64,000 bases of DNA from Linderina pennispora (Eukaryota; Kickxellomycota; Kickxellomycetes; Kickxellales; Kickxellaceae), in assembly GCF_002104995.1 (NCBI RefSeq), contig NW_024468251.1, positions 496,001-560,000 on the forward strand. Reading direction: 5' to 3'. The notes under the pieces were generated by a model. The model saw nothing but the letters and a program-made list of their open reading frames with translations. It had not been told where the DNA came from and searched no databases. Both the position numbers and the translations under genes were made by a program. This document shows, piece after piece, positions 46,547 to 56,632 of this stretch (position 1 is its first letter; the number at the start of each line of letters is the position of its first letter).

Positions 46547-46768
46547 CTAGTTGAAGAGGCGGTAGAAGCCAGCGCCGAACAGCGCAATGCCCAGACCAAG
46601 CATGCCCCTGCGGCGAGCGGCGAACTTTATCGGATCCAAGCGCGAGCGCTCATACATGGTGTATCCAGAGAGGCCGGCCATAGCGCCAAAGCCAACGAGG
46701 CGGCAGGGCATGCAGTCCTCGTACTTGGCAGCCTCTGGCTGGAGGTTTCGGTCGGCATTTCTAGGCAT
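46547..46768 (-). CDS. DMAC1-like small membrane protein (DUF4536 type)
   Basis: The 73-residue protein (MPRNADRNLQPEAAKYEDC...) has a CMPCR motif, then two short hydrophobic stretches (LVGFGAMAGLSGYTMY and GMLGLGIALFGAGFYRLF) around ERSRLDPIKFAARR. This matches the DUF4536/DMAC1-like domain of proteins tied to assembly of the distal arm of respiratory complex I in animals. The fungal role is inference. The ATG is 46768; the frame is intact. It is convergent with CNOT1, whose stop is about 120 bases away. Confidence 0.7.
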   Translation of the reverse strand: MPRNADRNLQPEAAKYEDCMPCRLVGFGAMAGLSGYTMYERSRLDPIKFAARRRGMLGLGIALFGAGFYRLFN

Positions 46769-46873
46769 GGTAGGAAGGCAGTGAGGAGATGCGGTTTGAA
46801 AGGGGAGCCGGAGGGTAGAGGTGAGCAGAAGAAAACTGAATGGTGCTAGTGAGGGTGGGTGCAGCGGAGAGTG

Positions 46874-47453
46874 CTAATTTATGGCGCCAGTGGCTCTGGA
46901 GGCCAATGGCTGGGTCTCCCTGATCTGCTCGTAGACCTGCAGGGAGCGGCAGAGCAGGTCCTTGATGCTGGCGAACTCTTGCGTTTCATGAATCTCCCTG
47001 ACGGCGGCATGCATATCATCGAGGTCGGCGTGAGTTCTGTCCAGATCGGGCTTGGCCAGGGCGGCCTTTCCCTTGCTGGCGACCGGCCTGCAGGACAATC
47101 CGGCGGTTTGCCTCTGCGGCGGTCTTCAGGTCCAGCGAGATGTCGTTGTAGAGGTTGAGCATCAGGGTGGCGTAGGAGAGGGTGGTTTTCTTGCCCAGGT
47201 CGACGATGCGCGTCTCGGGCGTGGCGAAGAACGAGCGGTCGAAGAAGCTCGACGACGTGCTCACCACCGAGCTGCGCCGCGACACCGACCGGTCGTGGCC
47301 GCCTGGAACCCCCATATGCCCCAGCCCCCAGTGCGGATTGAGCGCTGTCGGCGTGGCCGGCGCCGGTGAAAGCGTGTGCTGCGAACTGGGGTCGGGCGAG
47401 CGCGCAGCGAGGTCGAGCGAGAGCGGCGTTTGTGCGGGTCGTCGGCTGGCCAT
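46874..47453 (-). CDS. Unknown protein with helical C-terminal half (one apparent +1 frameshift)
   Basis: I do not recognise the family. From ATG 47453 the N-terminus is Ser/Pro-rich (MASRRPAQTPLSL), with RRSSVVSTSSSFF. Then comes a stretch of helices, ETRIVDLGKKTTLSYATLML and DISLDLKTAAEANRRI. The frame shifts at about 47088 (one extra G) and continues VASKGKAALAKPDLD, then AVREIHETQEFASIKDLLCRSL, to TAG 46874. The size, about 190 residues, and the Gln/Glu-rich coiled-coil-like helices would suit a small complex subunit, for example of a BLOC/BORC type, but I have no specific motif for that. Divergent from APE1. Confidence 0.5.
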
Positions 47454-47759
47454 TTGCAAAAAAAAAAAAAAGGGTATTGCGAGCAAGTGTATTTTTCTGG
47501 TGTTCACGCAATCAAGGCGCTTGTTTGGCGCGAGCAGGAGGCTGAGTTGTGCTTGAAGACTAGCCAAGGGCGGTTGTGGGGGGCCAAGCCACAGACTGCT
47601 TTCTTGTCTAAACAGCTTTTTGTTTTAAAATTGCTTCGTTCACATTGAATCGCCTACTGTTTGCACGCGTCAAGCCCAGCTGGATTTCGCGTTGTTTGCC
47701 CAACCTCTTACGCCAGCAGTATCACCAGAGCTCGATCCGGATCGTCCGCTACGCATCCA

Positions 47760-48770
47760 ATGGCGGGAACCAAGCGCAAGGCCATCACAGCAGCGGCCTC
47801 CCTGAACGCGACCAAGAAGGCGGCGACAGAGATCACGATCCCGACGAACAAGACAATGCCGACGGATTACAGCTTCATTGAGCCGGCGCCGGCAGGGACG
47901 CTAAAGCTCGTGTCGTACAATGTGAATTCGCTGAACGCGGCGTGCAAGAAGGGGTGGAAAGAGTACCTGAAGGCCGAGGATCCGGACGTGATCTGCCTGC
48001 AGGAGACCAAGATGAACCAGGCGCCGGCATTCCTGGTGAGCAAGACGACGTATCCGTTCCAGTACTGGCACTGCAGCAAGACCAAAAAGGGGTATGCGGG
48101 GACGGCAGGTGTTGTCGAAGATTGCGCCGGTATCGGTGACGTACGGGCTGGAGCCCAAGGGCACAGACAACGAGGGGCGGGTGATCAACGTGGAGTTTGC
48201 GGACTTTTATCTGGTTCGGCTGCTATGTGCCGAATGCGGGCGAGAAGCTGGTGCGGCTGGACCGGCGGATGAAGTGGGACAAATACATGGATGAGCACTT
48301 GGCGGAGCTGGAAAAGACAAAGCCGGTGGTGTATGCGGGCGATCTGAATGTGGCCCACCACCCGGTCGATTTGGCGCGGCCCGACACGAACAAGCGGTCG
48401 GCCGGGTTTACGGTCGAGGAGCGCGAGGGGTTCACCAAGATCCTGGAGAGCGCGGGCCGCGTCGATGCTTACCGCAAGCTGCATCCGGATGCCTACGGCG
48501 GAGGGATACACGTATTTCGGGTATCGCGCAGGCGCCAGGGACCGCGGAGTTGGGTGGCGACTGGACTACTTTGTTGTGTCGGGAGCACTGATGGACCGCG
48601 TGGTGGATGTGGTTGTGCGCAACCAGTGCTATGGCGCCAGCGATCATGTGCCGCTGGTGATGTACCTGAAGAAGGGCGCTGAAGAAGCTGGGGAGACGGC
48701 AGAGGCGGTGGAGGCGGTGGAGGAGGCGGAGATCGCAGAGCCTGAGACCGCAGACAAGGACAGCGAGTAG
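47760..48770 (+). CDS. APN1/APE1-like: AP endonuclease, APE1/exonuclease III family (three apparent +1 frameshifts)
   Basis: This enzyme cuts the backbone 5' to abasic sites in base-excision repair. The ATG at 47760 ([14 protein letters not shown]) follows a long in-frame run, so a longer mitochondrial-targeted start upstream is possible. The catalytic set is complete: [11 protein letters not shown] (Asn), VICLQETK (Glu), [27 protein letters not shown] (Asp/Asn), [10 protein letters not shown], and the final [13 protein letters not shown] (Asp-His). Breaks near 48108, 48215 and 48506 are each mended by removing one base ([26 protein letters not shown]). The acidic C-terminal tail is low-complexity. 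It is convergent with the mannosyltransferase. Confidence 0.88.
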
Positions 48771-48823
48771 GAGGGGTGTTTTGCATTTGGAATATATTGT
48801 GTATCAGGATGGAACTATCTGGA

Positions 48824-49974
48824 TCAGCTCGACTCGGGCTCGATAGAATTGGTGTCAGGCTCGATAGCATTGGTGTCGGGCTCGGTGGCATTGGCGTCGG
48901 GCAGCGCCAGCCAGTCCTTGGTGCACGACGCCCAGTAGTGGTGGACGGCGCTTTTCTCGGGGTCGCAATGGCACCGCAGGCGGGCGTTCGGGGGCCTGGG
49001 GGCAGTTGGTCCAGGGGTTGTGGTAGTAGCCGATGTCCTCGAAGAAATGGTACCTCGTCCTTCTGCAGCATCAGCGCGGCGGCAATGGCATGCACGGGGG
49101 CATCGCCCCAGCGCTCGTAGAAGAAGCCGCCCGCCCTGTCGAGGAAGTCAAAGTACTCCAGGTACTCTTTGGAGCGGAAAAAGTTGAGGCTGCCGATTTC
49201 AAAGTTGGACCAAAAGTGGCAGCCGTTGTATCGTCTCGCCGCCGTCGTCCGACAGCCAGCGGAAGCCCGGCTTGTGGCGGACAAAGTGCGGGTGCTGGGC
49301 AATGAACTGCTTGACCGTGGCCCACAGGGTGGGGATGGTCTCGGGGTACTCGTGCAGGGCAATGGTGTAGCCGTACTTTATGTTGTTGCGGTGCATAAAC
49401 AGGAACGGGTCGTAGGAAATGTCGCACGAGTACTCGACGTCGGGCTCGATGCGCCAGTAGTAGTCCAGGTCGTCCAGCAGCGGGTGGCGGAAGAAGAAGC
49501 CGCTGTTGAACCGGCACATGTGGCGGTAGCTCTCGCTCAGCGCATAGAACACCCCAGCAGCGTGCATTTGTCTCGCGGCATTCCTGCGCGTGCGTCTGGT
49601 TGATCCACTCGGGGTACGACCAGTGCGCATGCGGGATCACGCCGTATGTGGTGTTGGCCTTGGTCATTGCCGTCGTCTCAGCCATGAACTCGTCGGTGAA
49701 GGCCACGTCGTTCAGGAACACGTACGGGTAGTTGAATGCGTGGTTGAACCGGTCCTCGATCTGCCGCATCGCCCGCTTCATCCCCACCAGCTCGCTGTTG
49801 CGTACCAGCACCACAAACGCCGCCCGCACCGGCTTGGGCTCGTTTGGCGCATATGCTGCCATGTCTATGCCGTCGCGCAGCACTGGCCGGCGCCGGCTGC
49901 CGGGCGACTGGCCGTGCAATGTACGCAAGGAGGGCGGCGATGACGACTGTCAGTATGTGCGAAATGCGCGCCAT
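48824..49974 (-). CDS. Alpha-1,2-mannosyltransferase, KRE2/MNT1 family GT15 (five apparent +1 frameshifts)
   Basis: GT15 enzymes add alpha-1,2-mannose to O- and N-linked glycans in the Golgi. The ATG at 49974 starts a type II signal-anchor ([17 protein letters not shown]). Conserved elements follow: [15 protein letters not shown] and the [16 protein letters not shown] fold start, [32 protein letters not shown], the nucleotide-sugar site [15 protein letters not shown], then [22 protein letters not shown] across a break, [30 protein letters not shown] and CHCDPEKS. Breaks near 49912, 49570, 49230, 49049 and 48990 are each explained by one extra base. The tail has the unit EPDTNAI repeated three times before TGA 48824. 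Confidence 0.85.
48830..48895 (-). repeat. 18-bp tandem repeats coding the acidic tail of the GT15 enzyme
   Basis: Three imperfect copies of an 18-base unit (minus strand: ATCGAGCCTGACACCAAT and variants) encode IEPDTN-like hexapeptides. The length is a multiple of three, so the frame is kept. Confidence 0.7.
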
Positions 49975-50079
49975 GTCTATAAGGAATCGCGAAATCTACA
50001 AGAGGAAAAAAGGTTGCAGAGCAAAAGAAGGGGAGCAGAATGTATTTGCGGCTGTTGCAAGATCAAGATAATCCGAGCA

Positions 50080-51350
50080 CTAAGCCTGCATGCTCTCGAG
50101 CTGCACCAGCACGCATTCCTCGTAGTAGGCGGGGGCTGCATAGCGGTCCATGTTGGCGCCGTTGTTGCCCAGGTACTGCGTGCCGGTGCGGCCTCCATGG
50201 CAGTCGTTCTCGCACGAAAACACCATCATGGTTCCGAACTCGACGCCCAGATCCAGTCCTCTGCACCCACTTTGCGTCCATCTCCGTCTTGCCCTGCCCC
50301 TTTACGTGCGCGGCCAGCGGCAACACCGTCAGCAGCGCCGGCATAAGCTGGCACTCAAACACCCGCCGCCCACTGCAGTGCTGGCACCTTGGCAGCCGGT
50401 CGGTCGAGTACCGGCGCGGCACAGCGTCCTCGTCGTCCGAGTCCTCGTGGGCGGTCGGCCCCAGCATCTGCGCCGTGCCGTCCTGGAAGCTGTAGAATAG
50501 CGGCGAGCCGCCGAACTGGTACCGGATTGTCTGCGCCGGGTTCTTTGCGACCGTCTCCACGAACCGCTCGAACGCCGCGTCCGTGCCCTGCGGCCGCACC
50601 GTCCGCTCGTACTGCTCGCCGCTCCACTGCTCGCCGCCCACGTCATCCCCCAGCGCCGCCTGCTCCATCTGCATGTCCTGCTCGTCCGCTGCCGGCGTCT
50701 CCAGCACTTCCTCGTCTATGGCCAGATACTGGGCCGGCACCTGCACCACATCAACCCATTCGATGCGCTCGCCCCCGTCAATCTCCAGCACTGCCAGATC
50801 GTCTGCCAGATCGTCTGCCAGCTCCGTCCGGCTCCGCTTTGCCGAACGAAATCTTTGACGCAGTGCTGCCAAACAGCGGGCCCGAGAACATCGGCGCGCT
50901 GGTTTCTGCTGCGTTTGTCTTCCACACGCTGCCGAAATCCACCTTGCCGGAGCCGAACGGTCCGGAGCCGAATGCGCTCTGCTTTGGCTTGTTCGCCTTG
51001 GCGCTGCGGATCAGCTTCATTGCGTACTCGCGGTTCAGCACGTGCCCGCGTACCGCCCGCGCTGCCCCTGCCTTGCCTGAGCACTCGCGTCGGTTGCACG
51101 CCCACACGTACAAGACCCGGTCGTAGGCAGAGTCGTTCAACGGCACATACGCCTGGAGGAGCTGGATCATGCCTGACCCGCACTGCTGGCAGACCGCCGT
51201 TGATGTCTGCGACGGGATCGCCGATGCCGTGTCCAGCCAGACGGGCTTGCCGCCCAGCTTGCATGTGAACGCGTCTGTGTCATCCGACGCTGCCATGTCG
51301 CCGTCGCTGAACCCGAGCAGTACCGCCTCAACCTTCCGCTTGCCTGCCAT
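50080..51350 (-). CDS. TSR4: PDCD2/Tsr4-type ribosomal protein S2 chaperone (two apparent +1 frameshifts)
   Basis: Tsr4/PDCD2 binds newly made uS5 (Rps2) and helps build the small subunit. From ATG 51350 the N-terminal domain has VEAVLLGFSDGDM, KLGGKPVWLD and the first zinc-type CQQCGSGMIQLLQAYVPL and VWACNRRECSGKAG motifs. The frame breaks at about 50840, then continues RSRTELADDLADD and DEEVLETPAADEQ. The second Cys cluster reads PRCQHCSGRRVFECQLMPALLTVL; after a further break at about 50259 the end is LDLGVEFGTMMVFSCENDC with the C-terminal EECVLVQLES. The Cys pairs match the family. Convergent neighbour: none close; it lies just downstream of the ADP/ATP carrier on the same strand. Confidence 0.88.
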
Positions 51351-51479
51351 GCTGAATGCTGTGAATTGTATCGTGAAAAAAAAAAAAATAGTGTCCTGAA
51401 GAAACAAGCGTGTAGACCTGTGTGATTGGAAAATTTTTTATTGAGAGCTTATCTCCGCAATCAAAGGACAAAGAGTTTC

Positions 51480-52391
51480 TTAGTTCTTGATGCCCATCCA
51501 CTTCTGGAGCTGGTCGTAGAAGACCAGGACCAGAGCACCACCGGTACCGCGGATGATGTTGGACAGACCACCGTGGAAGAACACCTTCATACCAGCCTCC
51601 TGGTACAGCTTGCGCAGGCAGTCGAAAGGACCCGAGTACAGCTTCTCGGCACGGCCCGACTGCATCATGAGACGACGACGGACGGTATCCAGAGGGTACG
51701 AGATGAGGCCGGCAACGACAGTGACGGTCTGGGCAACCAGCCACGAAGCGAAGAAGTTCGGGTTCTTGTTGTTGCCGAACACAACCTGCTTGAGAGTATC
51801 GTAACCACCAAAGTACGCAGCGCGGTAGACAATGATACCGGCGACCGACATGCCGAAGCCCTGGTACAGACCGCCCATACCGTCCTTCTTGTAGATGGTC
51901 GAGATGCAGTTACCGAGACCGGTGAACTGACGGTTGGCGCCAGTGCCGATGTCGACAGCCATGCGGGTACGCGCGAAATCAAGAGGGTACACGAACAGCA
52001 GCGAGGTGGCTCCAGCCAGACCACCCGACGCCATGTTGGCACCGAAGAACTTCCAGAAGTCGGTCTTGGGGCTGTACTTGGGGAACATGGCCTTGTACTT
52101 GTCCTTGAAGGCAAAGTTCAGAGCCTGGGTCGGGAAGTAACGGATGACGTTCGACAGGTTACCGCGCCAGAACGAACCGACACCCTGCTCGGCGGGGATA
52201 CGGCGGAAGGCATCCATGATACCCTTGTAGCGCTTGTCAGCAGCAATCTGGTCCGACGAGGCCTGGACCTGGAGCAGCAGCTTGACGCGCTCGATGGGGG
52301 CGACGATGGTCTTCGACACACCGGCGGAGACACCACCAGCGGCCAGATCCGCGACGAAGGACATAGCGGCGTTGTTCTTGGACTCGGACAT
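51480..52391 (-). CDS. AAC: Mitochondrial ADP/ATP carrier
   Basis: AAC exchanges matrix ATP for cytosolic ADP at the inner membrane. The 303-residue frame is intact from ATG 52391. Three carrier repeats are visible, with the signatures [19 protein letters not shown] and [12 protein letters not shown]-rich matrix loops and the GxxxG helices are in place. The family hallmark RRRMMM reads RRRLMM here (RRRLMMQSG), a single Met to Leu change at the centre. Strong Leu/Ile/Val codon bias and no frameshift fit high expression. Confidence 0.97.
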   Translation of the reverse strand: MSESKNNAAMSFVADLAAGGVSAGVSKTIVAPIERVKLLLQVQASSDQIAADKRYKGIMDAFRRIPAEQGVGSFWRGNLSNVIRYFPTQALNFAFKDKYKAMFPKYSPKTDFWKFFGANMASGGLAGATSLLFVYPLDFARTRMAVDIGTGANRQFTGLGNCISTIYKKDGMGGLYQGFGMSVAGIIVYRAAYFGGYDTLKQVVFGNNKNPNFFASWLVAQTVTVVAGLISYPLDTVRRRLMMQSGRAEKLYSGPFDCLRKLYQEAGMKVFFHGGLSNIIRGTGGALVLVFYDQLQKWMGIKN

Positions 52392-54167
52392 CTACACCGT
52401 TACACAGAGCCAGCAGACGGGGATTTAATAATCGCTTCGGCAAGCCAAACAAACAGATGCGCTCCCTAGCCAGCGCTGCAGTGCCCAGGCATGGTGCTCC
52501 AACCATCAAAACTTTTCAACCCCCCACGGCGTCGCATGAACCTTATCTTGTGCGCCGGGCTGCTTGAAGCAGCAAGAACAGCAGCAATGGCAATGGCAAT
52601 GACAACAGCAGGTAGCACGGAGGACGTGGTCCACTCTTGAATTGCCATCTCCGAAACTGATTCGTAAAAACAGCGCTCATGAATTCATACTCTTGGAAAC
52701 CTACCTTAGTTAAACCTTCAAAAACTAGTAGAAGTGGGAGATAAAGAGCTCGTCCTTGCACCGTTGCCAGAATCCTTTATATCTCTCCTCCTGGAACCCC
52801 CAAAAAAATATTCCCGCTTGCAGTTGGCAGTCCCAGATCGAATAGCCGTAATCTAGGTAATCACTCCAATCAGTGCTCAGCAGATCACCCTGCTCGCCAC
52901 ATTTCACTTGCTTCATATGCTGTCTGCTCTGTCTGTCCGAGCGGGCAACGGCCACCTCTTGCCAGGCGCATCGGTCGGATGCAGCCGATGATACCATGCT
53001 GCACCAGGCGACATTGAAAAGCCTGCTGTGTAGCGACAGCGGTCCTCTCTTCCTTATTTTGTATTGCTTTTCCAAAGCTCTCACATCCACAAAGCCTCGC
53101 ATATCGAATACCTCTTACAACACATACAAATCAAGGAACTAGCAGGTATTCTGGCAGTTGAACTCTGCATTGTGGCTATATCTCACCATCAGTGATATGC
53201 AGCCTTATATTTTGGGGTTTCTAAGCATCTATAGGCTCCACCTCTTTCTACGATCCTCGAGCGTTTGTCGTTTAGCGCTCTCTCGTATCGTCCATGCTTC
53301 ACACTGTGTATTCAATTTGGCAGCATTTTTGCTGATACAGGCCCTCCCCATGGCACATTGGACTTAAGTGCTGGTGCTGCTGGCATTCAGGGTCTGGGAT
53401 CTCCCTGCGCTACCATGGGCATGGCGGAGACGCACATGTATAAAGTCTCAGACAGACTGCTAGCTTTCCTTCCTCTCTCAGTCATATTTTTGAAAAACTA
53501 TCTTTCCATACGTGCCCGATAACCATTCATATCCAAGGTCAACAGGTGTGACTATGAACCTCTAATTTGAAGCGCAGTGGTGACAAGTAGAGCCACTAAT
53601 GCAGAAGCTAAGGGCGGGTGACTTCGGGAGAGTAAGAAGGTAAGGCGAAACGGGATGAAAGGCAAGACTATTGTCAGGCTTGTCCTCACTCTCCGGGTTG
53701 AACGAGAGCCGAGTGCTGGGGATCTGTAGCCAGCTGTCTCAGAGGGCCCTGCTTGAATGGCTGCGCATAGCCATGGCATCGTGTGTAACAATCAAGAAGC
53801 GCATATGGCTTGCAGCAGCAGGCTGCAAAAGTTGATATCTGCAAATCAGGTGATTCTGGCAATCGTCAGGGGCCGCAGCGAGGCCGCAACCCCCGCAATT
53901 TGGCGATTGATTTTTTCTTCCCTGACTAATGCTGGGGCTGTTGCCGCAGGCGTTACAGGGCAGGTCCTAGCGTGCAAAAAATAGAAGCCTACTTCTAAAA
54001 CGTTTTTGTCCTCCCTTTCTCTTCTCTCGCAACTACAAAACGCTTCAGTTTCCTAGCAGGCTCCTACCACACCACTTTTTGCTTTACACGTCTGTTACAT
54101 TTTCTTCGAGACGCCGCTAAATCTTGCAATTTACACAAAGCTACCTCCTTTTCCTAGAACCTCAGCC
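52392..54167. other. Intergenic, no supported gene
   Basis: About 1.8 kb separate the AAC start from Hel2. The last about 170 bases (CTCCCTTTCTCTTCTCTCGCAAC) are a pyrimidine-rich leader. A 125-residue open frame at 52725-53102 (minus) and shorter ones at 53552-53984 lack any domain. No tRNA or repeat is seen. Confidence 0.4.
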
Positions 54168-56596
54168 ATGTCGAACACGCCGAACGCAAACAACGCCGCG
54201 GATAACCAGCAGCAGAGCACCACCACCGAGCAGGCAGTACCGCCGGCCAGTACCCCCGAATTAAAGCAGCAAAGCAAGGGCAAATCGAGCGCCCGTGGCC
54301 GCAATGGCAGATCAGCAGCCCACGGCAAGGGATCCGTGGCAAGAAATGGATCCGCTGGGTTGGGAGATGCAAAAAAGACACGCTCTAAGAGCAGGCAAGG
54401 CAGACAGCACAGTCATTCCAAACACGTGGCTAATGACAATGGCAAGTCAGAGGACAAGGGTGATAGTGAGGACGATGACGATGACGAGGATGTGTGCTTT
54501 ATCTGTGCCGACCCGGTAGAGTTCTATGCGGTCGGCGAGTGTGATCACCGGACATGTTATCTGTGCAATCTCCGTCTGCGGGCGCTGTTCAAGAGTAAAG
54601 CGTGCCCGTACTGCAAGACTGACTCTGAGCAGGTCGTCTACACACGCAATGCTGAAACGCCGTATGCCTGAGCTGTCGACACATTCATTCCCATACCACG
54701 ACGAAAAGCTGTCAATCAAATTCGACAGCAAGGACGCGTATGATAAGGCCATGTACGCCCTGCAATTCAACTGCCCGCAGCGCAGGTGCCACTATGTAGA
54801 CCAGACCGGATGGCAGGGGCTCAAGGACCACGCACGGCAGCAGCATTCGCTGATGTTCTGTGATCTGTGCTTAAAGAACAAGATGTCGTTTGCGCACGAG
54901 CACAAACTGTTTACCAAGTCACAGCTGCGTACCCACAATTCCCGCGGCGACAACTCTGGATTCCCTGGCCATCCCATGTGTGAGTTCTGCCGCACGTCCT
55001 TTTACGACAATGACCAGCTGTTCGACCACTGCCGGAAAAAGCATGAGCAATGCTTTATTTGCGTGCAGAGCGGTGCCGGGCGCCAGGTCTACTTCAAGAA
55101 CTATCAGACGCTGGAGGATCACTTCAACACTGACCATTTCCCGTGTCGCCAGCAGACATGTATCGATCGCAAGTTTGTGGTATTTGGAAATGAGCTCGAC
55201 TTGCAGGCTCACGAGCTCGAGACTCATGGCAGCCGGATCGTTGGCCAGCGTGCCAGGCGCGAGGCGCGCCAGGTCAATATCAACATTCATTACTCGACCA
55301 ATCGCGCAGCTGGTGGCAGTGGTAGCAGCAACACCGGTGGGAGTAGCTCGCGCGGCGGCAGAGGTACCGGTAGCAGGCGGCCAGAAACCATGATGGTTAA
55401 TGAACCTGACTCGACTGGGTTCAGCTCTGCGGGTCGCCATCGTCCTGCGGGCTTTGGACAGATCACTGAGGACGACCGGCGGGCTACGCGCTCGGACACA
55501 AGCTCTCGTGATGCCCCATCGTCTCCTGAACCTGAGCCCGAGCGCCAGCAGCCCCAAACTCTGTGGCCGGAACTTGGGGCAGAGTCTTCCGGCTCGGCAC
55601 ACTCTGCGCGTGCACACCCCACCATGGCCAATTCGCTGGGCATCAGCATGCGTGAGCGGGCACCGACCGAGTTTGGCCGGCCTTAGCGACGCGCGTCCCT
55701 CCGCTGTGGCCAGCGAAAAGCGCCCCGAGGTTGACTCGGAGACCATGTCTCGCCACCAGGAGCTGCTCCAGCGGGTGTCGACGTACCTGAGCCATCGTGA
55801 ACAGCCTGTGGCCCGATTCCGTAAACTGACGACCCAGTACAAGGACAACAAGGTATCTGCAGCGGACTATGTGCAGAACTGCTGGCTGCTGTTCCTAACT
55901 GTTCCGGGAAAGAATGCCAAGGAGATGATCCAAAAGACAATGAAGTCTGTTGCTGAGCTGCTGCCCGAGCAGAAGCAGCGCGACGATCTGCTCAAGGCGT
56001 GGAGTAACCACCGCGTCAAGCAGCAGCAGTTCCCAGCGCTGGCGCCGCTGACAAAGACCAGCACAAAGGCGGCGGGCGGATCCAGCAACCAGGCGCGTGT
56101 CTTGGTAATCAAGCAGTCGACTGGCTCTCCTGGTGGTCGCAGTGGCTGGGCGTCGCCCAAGCGTGGCAATGTCAGCCCGTCTCAGTCTGTGGCCAACATC
56201 ACCAAATCCCTGTCATCATCGTCGCTGTCTGGGTTCCCGTCACTGTCGGCCAGCTCAAGCGCGACCTCGCTGCACTCGATGAGTACGGCGCCGCGAGCGA
56301 CCCCTGTAGTCAATGCCTACAGCAGCAAGGTCTCGAACTCAATCGGCACCGCGTCCATGTCTACGTCGTCCAGCAGCGGGTCGCGGCCGCGGGTAACCAA
56401 GGCCGAGTTCCCAGGCCTTCCGCCATCGACGCCTGCAAGGAGAAAGTTTGCACCGGTTAACCCCACGACGTCGTCAGCATGGGGAAGCAGCTCAGGAACT
56501 GCACCCAGCACGCACTTGCAGAGCGGAGCAGGGTCGCGCTCTAACGACAAATCAAAGAACGCCAAGGGAAAGAATGTTTTGTTCCGCCTTGGATAA
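54168..56596 (+). CDS. HEL2: E3 ubiquitin ligase Hel2/ZNF598 (two apparent +1 frameshifts)
   Basis: Hel2 senses collided ribosomes and ubiquitylates uS10 to start ribosome-associated quality control. The N-terminus is Gln/Ser/Lys-rich, followed by the RING (CFICADPVEFYAVGECDH, CYLCNLRLRALF, CPYCK, at about residues 108-150). The frame breaks at about 54666, then ELSTHSF, AMYALQFNCPQRRCHY, and a series of Cys2His2 and CxxC elements (CDLCLKNKMSFAHEHKLF, HPMCEFCRTSFYDNDQLFDH, QCFICVQSG, HFPCRQQTCIDRKFVVF, LDLQAHELETHG). A second break at about 55681 joins the Arg/Ser-rich region to LSDARPSAV and the C-terminal helical domain (VSTYLSHREQPVARFRKLTT). It ends KNVLFRLG at 56596. Confidence 0.93.
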
Positions 56597-56632
56597 CCTA
56601 GTTAATGAAATTGTCGTTTAGAATGGAAAGTT

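Noticed and set aside
51426-52469. 347-residue plus-strand frame over the ADP/ATP carrier
   Set aside because: Antisense shadow of a highly biased gene; no domain.
52725-53102. 125-residue minus-strand frame in the AAC-Hel2 gap
   Set aside because: It has an ATG start but no recognised domain and weak codon bias; too thin to call.
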